Of a stretch of DNA of 64,000 nt, positions 53,573-61,663 are shown piece after piece. A program made the position numbers and the translations under genes. Numbering within the stretch: the first letter of the stretch is position 1; every line of letters starts with the position of its first letter. The stretch spans positions 1 through 64,000 of the IMG/VR virus record IMGVR_UViG_3300046323_000587; one strand, written 5' to 3'. Source of the stretch: a virus. The notes below the pieces were generated by a model, which had not been told where the DNA came from, made no database searches, and worked only from the letters and a program-made list of their open reading frames with translations.

Positions 53573-54187
53573 ATAAGCAGAAGAAATTATATTTTACTTT
53601 AAGTATTTTCTAAAGAATACATTTCTTTTTCTAGTGTATATAAAGATAAAGATGAAATAGTTAGTGCTTTTATTGGTGTTATAATTTCTTATGTAGATAT
53701 TAGTACAAGTGAACTTGAAAGTGAATTAGACAATTGTTTATACTCATTAATTGATATTATTGAAACACACTATTTAAAAAAAAATCAAATTATTTTAGAT
53801 TTTGTTTATGAATATTACTATAAGTTACTTAAAAAAAATAAAAATTTTAATTTAGCTGAATATAGAATAAACTCTACTAAACCTGAAAACTATAGTATAT
53901 TTTTTAAAAGTTTTATTATTCGTTCATATTATATTTATGATACTGATGAATATTTATTACTTAAATATAATTCTTTTATTGTAACTAATTTAAGTAAAAT
54001 ATTAAATTTTAGTATTACTAAAAAGCATCTTTTATTAGATTGTCGTAAATTAAATGATAATATATTAAGTATATACGAATCGGATAGCGATAATAATATA
54101 ATGAAACCAGAACGTTATTATATTGTTCCTACACCTGATTTAATTAAAGAATATGATTTAAATGATTTAATTATTAAATTAAAATAA
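53573..54187 (+). pseudogene. 204-codon frame with ATA start and one TAA
   Basis: ATTAAA-ATA at 53573 has normal start context with ATA for ATG. The frame reads SRRNYILL, TAA (53600), VFSKEYISFSSVYKD, and stays open 190 codons to 54185 (LLDCRKLNDN; PERYYIVPTPDLIKE). Restoring ATG and TGG would give a complete 204-residue protein with a natural N-terminus. No indel. Family unknown. Confidence 0.55.
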
Positions 54188-54189
54188 TT

Positions 54190-54420
54190 ATGGAAATACT
54201 AGCTAAATTTAGAATGGGAATAGATTCAAGACCTGATTAGTTTTGTGATAAAGCTAGTAGAAATGAAATAACACCTCATTATGTCAATGAAAAGGAACAA
54301 CATCAAAAAAATACTAATCCTTTTGAATTTAAAGAAACTTATGTTAAAATTAGAGAAGTAATAATAAATTGTGGAGAATGGGTAGGTTTAACAGAAGCTA
54401 ATAAAATTATTAAATTATGA
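54190..54420 (+). pseudogene. Small phage protein with TAG at the PDWF Trp
   Basis: ATG at 54190, MGIDSRPD-TAG (54238)-FCDKASRNEITPHYVN, and EWVGLTEANKIIKL to 54418. The RPDWFxDKxxxNxI motif is familiar from phage proteins, and the TAG replaces its Trp. Everything else is in phase. Overlaps the next gene by four bases. Confidence 0.65.
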
Positions 54421-54857
54421 AAATAAACTATAAATTTAATAAAAGTATTGAAAGTAGAGATTGTGTTGTAGAAAGTGTAGAGTTAGAAATTCTAGTGTAT
54501 ACACTATATAAAAAATTAACTTTACAAACATTTACAGAAGCATTAAACAATGCTAAGGAATCAAAAGATAATTTTTTAATTGGTGGTAATAAAGGAGAAG
54601 GAATTTGTAAACAGTTGGAATCTTTATATAAACAAGAAACTAAGCAATTTACATCTTAACAAGACCTAAAATACTACATCAACACAATACAAGAACCAAT
54701 AGAGTTTATAGCTGAATCTGATATAGATCAAGTGTTAATGAAAGAATGGGTTGGTGAATGGGAATATAAAACTATACCCTTATCTACTAAACATTTGAGT
54801 ATAGTTAAAACAGGTTCACCAAAACTTAATTCAAATTGGACACTTAAAATTAAATAA
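54417..54857 (+). pseudogene. 146-codon frame split by TAA
   Basis: ATG at 54417, KINYKFNKSIESRDCVVES, GGNKGEGICKQLE, KQFTS, TAA (54657), then QDLKYYINTIQEPIEF, MKEWVGEWEYKT, stop 54855. The first 80 codons could stand alone, but the continuous phase with three intact TGG codons beyond the stop argues for a longer gene. Unknown family. Confidence 0.5.
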
Positions 54858-54859
54858 TT

Positions 54860-55870
54860 ATGGAAATTAAAGAATCGAGCAATAAAACTAAAATAGGTTT
54901 TAATAAATTAACTATTAAGTATTCAAAATATGTGATTATAGTAGCTATACTTTTATCTAGTATAGTCGCTATTTTTTACAATCAAGAAAATAATGAAATT
55001 ACTTATATTAAAAGTTTAGAATTAAAATTAGATAGGAAAGAAGATTTAACTAATGAAGAACATCATTATTTATGTAGACATTACTTAAATTATAACTTAG
55101 ATAAATATTATCTACACTGTCTAAATCAAACAGAACAAGAATCTAAGTTTGTTTCATTATTTGAAATGTTTCTAAATGATTCTAATAGTATTTCAGATGT
55201 AGAAAAGAAATTTTTAGATAGTTTAACTCAAGATTTTATTGTTAAGTGTACAAAAGAAACTTCTTATAATAAGAAAAATTTATATGTAGAAGCAACAAAA
55301 ATATATAAAAGTTTTACATCTGTTGAACAAGATAAATTAAAGAAAAATGTAAATTATGTACCAAAAACCAAACTAAATATCTATAAAATACTTTATTATG
55401 TGTTCATTAAATTATCAAGAGAAAAAAGCTTATTGACATTAAATTATGTGTATAATATAAATGATATTGTAATTACAATAGACACAACAAGTTTATATCA
55501 TATAATTTCTAGACATTATCAATATAAGTATTTAAATGATAACAAATCAAGTTTATATAAATATGAAAACTACGATGAATTGATTTTAGATTTAAATAGA
55601 ATTTTGTTTGCTTTACAATTAAATAAAGAAATATTTAAAGATGTATTTTATCTTAATGGAAACAATGGAACAATATATTTGTTTACACAAGAGTATCAAT
55701 TAGATATACATTTTAATAGAATTAATAATTTTCACTATAAAGTAATTACTTTTTATATCTATGATCCAAGTGAAGTAATAAGAAAAGATCATAGACCTAA
55801 TAGAATTTTAAATAAAAAAGAAATAAAATTATTTAACGATTGTAAAATATATAAAGTAAATGAAAATTAA
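54860..55870 (+). CDS. Membrane-anchored HIxxxH protein, putative nuclease toxin (copy 8)
   Basis: A 336-residue protein: Lys-rich start, transmembrane segment about 22-44, stalk LTNEEHHYLCRHYLNYN and YYLHCLNQ matching copies 4 and 7, motif YHIISRH at about 212-218, then YKVITFYIYDPS and terminal CKIYKVNEN. Intact although it directly follows the degraded belt. The first partner starts 11 bases before its end. Nuclease role inferred. Confidence 0.62.
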   Translation: MEIKESSNKTKIGFNKLTIKYSKYVIIVAILLSSIVAIFYNQENNEITYIKSLELKLDRKEDLTNEEHHYLCRHYLNYNLDKYYLHCLNQTEQESKFVSLFEMFLNDSNSISDVEKKFLDSLTQDFIVKCTKETSYNKKNLYVEATKIYKSFTSVEQDKLKKNVNYVPKTKLNIYKILYYVFIKLSREKSLLTLNYVYNINDIVITIDTTSLYHIISRHYQYKYLNDNKSSLYKYENYDELILDLNRILFALQLNKEIFKDVFYLNGNNGTIYLFTQEYQLDIHFNRINNFHYKVITFYIYDPSEVIRKDHRPNRILNKKEIKLFNDCKIYKVNEN

Positions 55871-56168
55871 TTATTGCGGTTCTTACTACTACAATTCTAA
55901 AATAGTAGAAGAAAATAAATTATTTGTTTGTTTTATTACAGAAGATGAAAAACCTTTTGAAGAATTTGAACATTTTGAAGAATATTGGTTTGATTTTAGT
56001 ACAAACACAAAAATTAAAGAGCTTACTCAAATAGAGCTTAATCCTTTATATGTAGATTGTTCAATACCAATTGAAAAAGAGATATATACTACAATTAAGA
56101 AACACAATAAAAACATATCTGAAATAGATATTCAGCAGAATAAAGTTAAAATAACTTATAAGTATTAA
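55860..56168 (+). CDS. Partner family E, member 1 (immunity-like), 102 aa
   Basis: KINYCGSYYYNSKIVEENKLFV at the start, EYWFDFSTNTKIKELTQIE in the middle and VKITYKY at the end. A second member follows. Soluble, acidic, overlaps the toxin-like gene. Confidence 0.58.
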   Translation: MKINYCGSYYYNSKIVEENKLFVCFITEDEKPFEEFEHFEEYWFDFSTNTKIKELTQIELNPLYVDCSIPIEKEIYTTIKKHNKNISEIDIQQNKVKITYKY

Positions 56169-56173
56169 TTATA

Positions 56174-56512
56174 ATGGAAAGTAATTATTCTGAATACAAT
56201 GGAAAAAATCTAAATGTTTATTATGAAAAACATTGTAATACATTCTACAATGACAGCATTTTTGTACACTTTATTAATTGTTTAGATGATTCTATTAATA
56301 ATAGATCTTTTTGGATAAATTTAAATACATTAGAAAGAGTAGAAGAACTTAAACAAGTAAATATTATTCCTTTTTATGTAGATTTTAATTCTGAATTAGT
56401 TAAAGATATTTATTATTTATTACTAAATTATTACAAATCAATAGAAAAAGTAAGTTTTAATGAATTTGAAATAGAAGTAACTTATAATTATTATAATGTA
56501 CAAGATTTTTAA
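56174..56512 (+). CDS. Partner family E, member 2, 112 aa
   Basis: SFWINLNTLERVEELKQVNIIPFYVDFNSELVKDIY aligns with YWFDFSTNTKIKELTQIELNPLYVDCSIPIEKEIY of member 1, and EIEVTYNYY with VKITYKY. The two-gene array repeats the pattern seen after the other toxin-like genes. Confidence 0.6.
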   Translation: MESNYSEYNGKNLNVYYEKHCNTFYNDSIFVHFINCLDDSINNRSFWINLNTLERVEELKQVNIIPFYVDFNSELVKDIYYLLLNYYKSIEKVSFNEFEIEVTYNYYNVQDF

Positions 56513-56608
56513 AATAAAAACTAAATTTTACATTAAATTACGTTAAATAGTTTATTACATTGTTATTAAATTTTAATTAATCATTTAACTCTTTTAACAA
56601 TTATTATT

Positions 56609-56761
56609 ATGAAAAAATATACAATTACTTATGAAATTTCAGCATTTCCAGTACCAGTAGTAAAAACAACAACAGTTAAAGCAAGTTCTGATAAAGAAGC
56701 AAAAAGTAAATATGAATCTGAAAACCCTTCTACAAAAGTTGTGGGTGTACATCAACAATAA
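56609..56761 (+). CDS. Small hypothetical protein, 50 aa
   Basis: ATG in ATTATTATG context; MKKYTITYEISAFPVPVVKT and a Lys/Ser-rich helix. A beta-alpha small peptide followed directly by a terminator, so a short transcription unit. Unknown; the VxAxSDKEAxxKY pattern is common in small phage proteins. Confidence 0.55.
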   Translation: MKKYTITYEISAFPVPVVKTTTVKASSDKEAKSKYESENPSTKVVGVHQQ

Positions 56762-56772
56762 TTAATATAATT

Positions 56773-56809
56773 AAAAAGACTAGATTAATCATTTTAGTTT
56801 AGTCTTTTT
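56773..56809 (+). terminator. Rho-independent terminator
   Basis: AAAAAGACTA (56773-56782) and TAGTCTTTTT (56800-56809) pair perfectly around a 17-base loop; the arm ends supply A- and T-tracts. Confidence 0.82.
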
Positions 56810-56840
56810 ATTAAAACTTTCAATTAACCTTAGACAAACT

Positions 56841-57188
56841 ATGAAAATATTATTTATAACAATATTATTGAGTTTTTTATTAGGTTTAATTACTGAATTA
56901 ACTGAACCTGTTAGTCAAATAATTATTGAATACAATAAAGAATCGTTGAAATTAAAAGTAGATAGTTTAATTGCTAGTAATGAAAACTTATTAGATAAAT
57001 ATCAAGAAATTAAACAACTAAATCAAAAATTAAATTTTGAAAAAGATTCTTTGATTCAAATTAATCTAGAACTAAAAGAAAAATTAAATGAACAATCTAC
57101 CAATGTCTCTGTACTACAAACTATTATTTACACTGTTTTGGTGATTATAGTAGGTGTAATATTTTATAAAAACTTTAAACTAAATTAA
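56841..57188 (+). CDS. Membrane protein with coiled coil, 115 aa
   Basis: A hydrophobic start (ILFITILLSFLLGLI, about 3-17; signal anchor), a central coiled coil (about 35-90) and a second transmembrane helix near the end (about 92-110). The topology resembles spanin or Rz-like accessory proteins but no specific motif supports that. Precedes a multi-pass membrane protein by 22 bases. Confidence 0.55.
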   Translation: MKILFITILLSFLLGLITELTEPVSQIIIEYNKESLKLKVDSLIASNENLLDKYQEIKQLNQKLNFEKDSLIQINLELKEKLNEQSTNVSVLQTIIYTVLVIIVGVIFYKNFKLN

Positions 57189-57210
57189 TTTAAAATAAAC
57201 TATAAAAAAT

Positions 57211-58083
57211 ATGTCTGCATCAGAAAAAATCAACAATTTATCTAAAAACTTTTCAAGATTAGTAACTCTTATTGGAGGTATTCCTTTTATTATATTAGTA
57301 TCAGTTCCTTCATTGGTATTTATTGGATTCAATTTATATTTTACTTCTGGTATTACTTCTCTTATTATTACTTCTCTTGGTATAGCTTCTTTATTTGGTA
57401 AAATGTTAAAAGGATTTCTTATTCTTTCTACTGCATTGTTAATTATGATGCCTTTATTAAGAATGATGTTTACTAAAACAGGAGGAGAATTGACTAAACA
57501 AGAGAGTTCTGATTTAAATATGTTTAATATTGTAGCAGGAAGTATTTTGTTATCAATGTTATTTCTTTTTATTATTTGTGCAATGGGTTATATAGGGAAA
57601 GGAATTACTGTTGATATTATGTCACCTAAAAAAACTTTAACAAACTTTGAGACTTTTATAAATATTTTTTCAACAGTAGAAGAAAAAGTGGGAGAGCGTC
57701 CAATATTTTTTGTAGAAGGGTTATTAGCAGCAGCTTGTTTTGCATTAATTTTCTTTACTGATAAAGCAGCAGGTATTTGTTTAATTACTATGAAAGATAT
57801 TCTTTTTCCTGATTTATTGAATAATAGCAAAGAAGAGTCAGGAGAAGAAAATTTACAAGAGTTACGTAAAAAATTTGACGAAACTGAAAGTAATGCATTA
57901 AAAATAACTTCTTTATCTAAACCTAATCCTACTCAAATAGAAGAGTTAAAAGATTTATTAGTTAATTTAGATAAATATTCTGGAAAAATTGGACATTTTG
58001 GAAGTTCTAAAGAAGAAACTGAACTTAAAATAAGAATTAAACCAATAAAAAATAAATTGAAAGATTTTACTACAGCAAAGTAA
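57211..58083 (+). CDS. Multi-pass membrane protein, 290 aa
   Basis: About five hydrophobic helices (roughly 18-40, 42-56, 64-85, 104-128, 168-182), followed by a charged cytosolic-looking C-terminus (about 200-290) rich in Glu and Lys. No signature motif. The phase beyond its TAA is open in the next frame (VTEEKSSETTSSPF) up to the following gene, so a frameshift between the two genes is possible. Confidence 0.55.
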   Translation: MSASEKINNLSKNFSRLVTLIGGIPFIILVSVPSLVFIGFNLYFTSGITSLIITSLGIASLFGKMLKGFLILSTALLIMMPLLRMMFTKTGGELTKQESSDLNMFNIVAGSILLSMLFLFIICAMGYIGKGITVDIMSPKKTLTNFETFINIFSTVEEKVGERPIFFVEGLLAAACFALIFFTDKAAGICLITMKDILFPDLLNNSKEESGEENLQELRKKFDETESNALKITSLSKPNPTQIEELKDLLVNLDKYSGKIGHFGSSKEETELKIRIKPIKNKLKDFTTAK

Positions 58084-58193
58084 CAGAGGAGAAGAGTTCA
58101 GAAACTACTTCTTCTCCTTTTAATAATATTTCAACAGAAGAAAACAACCTTACAGGAGCTTTTAGTGAATTTACTACATTTAATTTTAAATCG

Positions 58194-58658
58194 ATGGGAG
58201 TTGTATATAGAAAATTAAAGATGTGGTTTCCATTAAATTTTGATATACATCTGGCTCCTCAAAAAATAATAACTATTGCTGATAGAGAATATATTGCAAC
58301 TCTATGTAATCAATTTTATGATACAACATATTGTAATTATAATTCAAATGCTTTTGAAGCTATAAGAGAACAAATAGCAGATTTTCTAACTCAAAAATCT
58401 TGTTGGAATGCTATAAAACACACAGAGTCTTGGGAACAATCTTGCTTTATGGAATTAAAATCTATTTATGCTAAAAAACTACCTTTTAGTAATACAGCTC
58501 AATTAAAAGATTCCATCAATTATAGTGAATTACAACATTTAATAGGGCTTATTCATAATATGAATATTACAAATGACAAAGAAACTTCAAGAAATACTAT
58601 TAAGTTCTTTTGTAAAGCTGCAAAAATAGTTAGTGATTACGTTGATATGTATATCTAA
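58194..58658 (+). CDS. Hypothetical protein, 154 aa
   Basis: ATG at 58194 in phase with about 37 upstream open codons lacking an ATG (TEEKSSETTSSPFNN, LTGAFSEFTTF). It may therefore have begun upstream or been joined to the membrane protein. Contains MWFPLNFDIHLAPQK and a helical C-terminus (FFCKAAKIVSDYVDMYI). Unknown. Confidence 0.5.
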   Translation: MGVVYRKLKMWFPLNFDIHLAPQKIITIADREYIATLCNQFYDTTYCNYNSNAFEAIREQIADFLTQKSCWNAIKHTESWEQSCFMELKSIYAKKLPFSNTAQLKDSINYSELQHLIGLIHNMNITNDKETSRNTIKFFCKAAKIVSDYVDMYI

Positions 58659-58660
58659 TT

Positions 58661-59071
58661 ATGAATAAAACAATTATATTTCTTGATTTTGATGGAGCAA
58701 TTAACTTTAATTCTGGTATACTATCATTCAATAAAGATTGTTTAAATAATATACTAGAATTATGTTATTATCTTAATGCTAAAATAGTAATTTCAAGTAA
58801 TTAGAAACATTTTAAATCAATAAAAGAATGAAATAAAATATTTTTTAATTATGTAATTGATATTACTGAGTTTTTTAATGAATTACCTGCTACAGAAGCT
58901 CGATATGAAGAAATAAATAGTTATATAATAAAGTATTCAATTAAAGAATATCTTATAATAGACGATATGAAAGAATTGGAAAAATATTTTAAAAAGAATT
59001 TAGTTTTATGTAATTTAAATACAGGGTTTACCAAAGAATTATTAACACAAACTTTAAATGAGTATTTATGA
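58661..59071 (+). pseudogene. HAD-family phosphatase-like gene with two stops at Trp sites
   Basis: ATG at 58661 reads KTIIFLDFDGAINF (HAD motif I DxDG), AKIVISSN-TAG (58802)-KHFKSIKE-TGA (58829)-NKIFFNYVID, YLIIDDMKELEKYF (motif IV region, DD), stop 59069. HAD proteins of the RNA-repair-associated type read ISSSWRxxxxxxxxxW here, so both stops fall on expected Trp positions. No indel. The last 80 codons are intact. It could have supplied the 3' phosphatase step of an RNA repair set. Confidence 0.72.
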
Positions 59072-59095
59072 TAAGTAATTTAAATAAACCAACCA

Positions 59096-59290
59096 ATGGA
59101 ATATACTAACATATTTACACTTGAACAACAAAAAGCCTTAGATTTGCTTGATAAATATTTTTCTACTACACCAAAAAAAATAATTCAAGTTGAAATTAAT
59201 GAAATATTTTCTCAATCTTTTGAAGGTGTTACAATAGACGAGTATTTTAAATTATTTGGAAATACTATTCAAACTAATTCAATAGAATAG
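59096..59290 (+). CDS. Small hypothetical protein, 64 aa
   Basis: Acidic helical protein with ALDLLDKYFSTTPKK and TIDEYFKLF. The 108 bases after it contain only A/T-rich text. Unknown. Confidence 0.48.
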   Translation: MEYTNIFTLEQQKALDLLDKYFSTTPKKIIQVEINEIFSQSFEGVTIDEYFKLFGNTIQTNSIE

Positions 59291-59398
59291 ATTTAAGAAA
59301 TTATCTCAATAAAGTAATATCATTAATTAACTTATTACAAAACTCTCTTAAATCTAATAAAAATTGCAAATTAACAAATTAGTTATTTTATTAAAATT

Positions 59399-60100
59399 AT
59401 GAACATTAAAATAGAATTTTTAGATAAATTATTTAATAGAGTAGAATTAGAAATTAATTTTGATAAATATTTTTCTATTTCAGGACAATATCAAAATTCT
59501 TGTGGTCAAGTATTAGATTCTATTACACCAGCAAATATATTTCAAGCACAATTAATTAGTTTACACAGTAAATATCATTTAAAATCAATAGAAGAAATAG
59601 AATTAGATTTCAATAGTTTTGAACAACAAGTAAAAGAATTGTTATTAAAAATTGAAGAGTACGAACAAATTTTACAAGACAAGTCTTTAACAGAAGAGGA
59701 TTTAAATAATGAAAATATTCAATTTATTATAGAAGAAGAGTTTTCTTTTATAGATTATGATAGAATGTGTGCAATTTGTTTAATGTTTAATTTAAGTTTA
59801 CAGACTTTATTAAGAGTTGAAATAGAAGGAAGAACAAATTATATTACAGTTGAAGGAGTAGAGTATATCTTTGGAACAGAATCAGAAGTAGACGAATTAG
59901 AAAGAGAATCAGTAAAAAATATAATAGAAGATTGTTATTTACCTAATATTGACAAAGATCACCCTATATTAAATTATATTGATATGGAAAAATGGTTAGA
60001 TGATTGGTGTGGTAATCGTGGAGATAATCTTAATAGATATGATGGTACAGAAGATTACATTGAATATAAAGGAGTTTGGTATTTTGCTTATAAACAATAA
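59399..60100 (+). CDS. Conserved phage protein, 233 aa
   Basis: The C-terminal part (MEKWLDDWCGNRGDNLNRYDGTEDYIEY, about 197-224) matches a phage signature DWxGNRGDxLNxYDGxExxI. The N-terminal half is acidic with a helical centre. Complete and intact; no enzymatic motif visible. Confidence 0.6.
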   Translation: MNIKIEFLDKLFNRVELEINFDKYFSISGQYQNSCGQVLDSITPANIFQAQLISLHSKYHLKSIEEIELDFNSFEQQVKELLLKIEEYEQILQDKSLTEEDLNNENIQFIIEEEFSFIDYDRMCAICLMFNLSLQTLLRVEIEGRTNYITVEGVEYIFGTESEVDELERESVKNIIEDCYLPNIDKDHPILNYIDMEKWLDDWCGNRGDNLNRYDGTEDYIEYKGVWYFAYKQ

Positions 60101-60123
60101 ATAAAAGTTATAAGACTAAATTT

Positions 60124-60429
60124 ATGGAAAAAGATTTACACAAAACAAAAGTAATATTTAGAATTGATATTAAAGGCGATTTTACAAGACCTGTTGATGT
60201 ATTTGCAATGTTTCCTGAACATAAAGAAAATAATGATTGTGTTTCAGGTTATACTCACATAGGACAACATAGTGCTTATCATTATGAAGGTTGTATTAAA
60301 GATTCTAGATTTGCAACAGAAGAAGAATATTTATCATTAAAACAAGAATTAGAATCATTAGGTTATAACTTACAAATTATTAAATCTCTTAAAAATTATT
60401 ATAGTAATTATTCAAATCTCTCACTTTAA
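60124..60429 (+). CDS. Conserved phage protein, 101 aa
   Basis: VIFRIDIKGDF, VFAMFPE, YTHIGQHSAYHYEGC and TEEEYLSLKQELESLGYNLQII follow the widespread small phage family with the layout VIFRxxxxGDVxALFPE...HxGQH...ELExxGYxL. Function unknown, normal length. Confidence 0.7.
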   Translation: MEKDLHKTKVIFRIDIKGDFTRPVDVFAMFPEHKENNDCVSGYTHIGQHSAYHYEGCIKDSRFATEEEYLSLKQELESLGYNLQIIKSLKNYYSNYSNLSL

Positions 60430-60446
60430 ATATTATAAATATAACT

Positions 60447-60695
60447 ATGTTCTCATTAAACACTTTAGATTGGCATTTAGAATTTAATGTTTACCCACCT
60501 TTAAATTCAGAGGCTATTAATTGGATTAAAACTTTAATTGAAAATTATAATAACAATAAATTAGATTACGATACTATTATTACAAATGAATCAGAAGAAA
60601 AAAATAATATAACTTTTGGAGAGTTAATTGAAGATTTAAAATTAGAAAGTTATTTATTTGATTTAGAAGACAATCTTGAAATTGAATTAGAGTAA
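60447..60695 (+). CDS. Hypothetical acidic protein, 82 aa
   Basis: ATG in AACTATG context; Trp-containing start (LDWHLEFNVYPPL) and very acidic C-terminus. Soluble. Unknown. Confidence 0.5.
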   Translation: MFSLNTLDWHLEFNVYPPLNSEAINWIKTLIENYNNNKLDYDTIITNESEEKNNITFGELIEDLKLESYLFDLEDNLEIELE

Positions 60696-60743
60696 TTTCA
60701 TTAAAAATTAAAATTGATTTTAAACTAAACTAAACTTAAAATA

Positions 60744-61583
60744 ATGAAAATCTTAGCTGAAAAATATAGTATAGATAAAAACTATAATTCTAATTATATT
60801 TTAAAATTAATTAAACAAAATAAATTTCAACTATCTTTTATAATAGATAAAAATAGAGAATACTTAGAATTTACTTTATTATTGTTTTTTGGTATTCAGT
60901 TTATCTATTATATTAGAAATAAATACTTTTGGAAAATATTAAATTATTTCTCTATTACTAAATTATATAGACTTGTCACTGAAATTTCTATTGTTGATTT
61001 TAAATTATTTTGGTATTGGTTTATTAATGAATATAATATAAAAAAAGAGTATTCTAATAAAAGGTATTATTTTATTAATCTTTTATATAAATTTTGTACT
61101 AAAATAGTTGAAGATTCTTCTATTGTAAGAGAAAAACTGTTTGTATTTCATACTAATAAAGAATATTCAATATTTATTCAACAACAAAATATTTATATTG
61201 ATTACTATTTTTATTGGTTTAAATTATCTAAACTAGAAAAAAGATTTAATTGTATTAGTGGCTATGTTTCTATAACAGAAAATTCTAATAGTTTTCGTAA
61301 TTTGGGTGAATTGGAGTTTCATTCTATGGAAGAAAACTTAAAATTAAATACTGTTATAGAATATTTTATTGAAACAATTATTGAGCAATATGAAACAACA
61401 AAACCTTTTTATAAAGTGTATAAAAATTATGATTCTATTGAAACTGTATTAGAAGATTTAAAAAATATATTTTATATAGAAGAATCAAAAAAAGATTTGA
61501 ACGAAGAATTTGTATACTTAGAAAATTTAAATGATTTACTTGATACAAACAATTCAAATCTGTCATTATTACCTAATATGTAA
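60744..61583 (+). CDS. Hypothetical protein with one membrane segment, 279 aa
   Basis: A hydrophobic stretch near residues 43-57 (EFTLLLFFGIQFIYYI) suggests a membrane anchor; the rest is aromatic and basic, with many Tyr, Phe and Lys, and an acidic tail. It lacks the HIxxxH motif, so is not one of the toxin-like family. Unknown. Confidence 0.5.
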   Translation: MKILAEKYSIDKNYNSNYILKLIKQNKFQLSFIIDKNREYLEFTLLLFFGIQFIYYIRNKYFWKILNYFSITKLYRLVTEISIVDFKLFWYWFINEYNIKKEYSNKRYYFINLLYKFCTKIVEDSSIVREKLFVFHTNKEYSIFIQQQNIYIDYYFYWFKLSKLEKRFNCISGYVSITENSNSFRNLGELEFHSMEENLKLNTVIEYFIETIIEQYETTKPFYKVYKNYDSIETVLEDLKNIFYIEESKKDLNEEFVYLENLNDLLDTNNSNLSLLPNM

Positions 61584-61663
61584 TTTAATACAATTTGGCA
61601 TATTATTTGTTTACTAATTTTTAATTAATTTTAAAAATCACTTTTAACTTTATTTTAATATTT

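Noticed and set aside
57588-57830. Reverse-strand open frame within the multi-pass membrane protein gene
   Set aside because: Antisense shadow of a well-supported gene, without promoter-like or start-context sequence.
57211-58658. Single frameshifted gene joining the membrane protein and the gene at 58194
   Set aside because: The open upstream phase (about 37 codons) makes it possible, but both genes have normal starts or stops and no family alignment supports a fusion.
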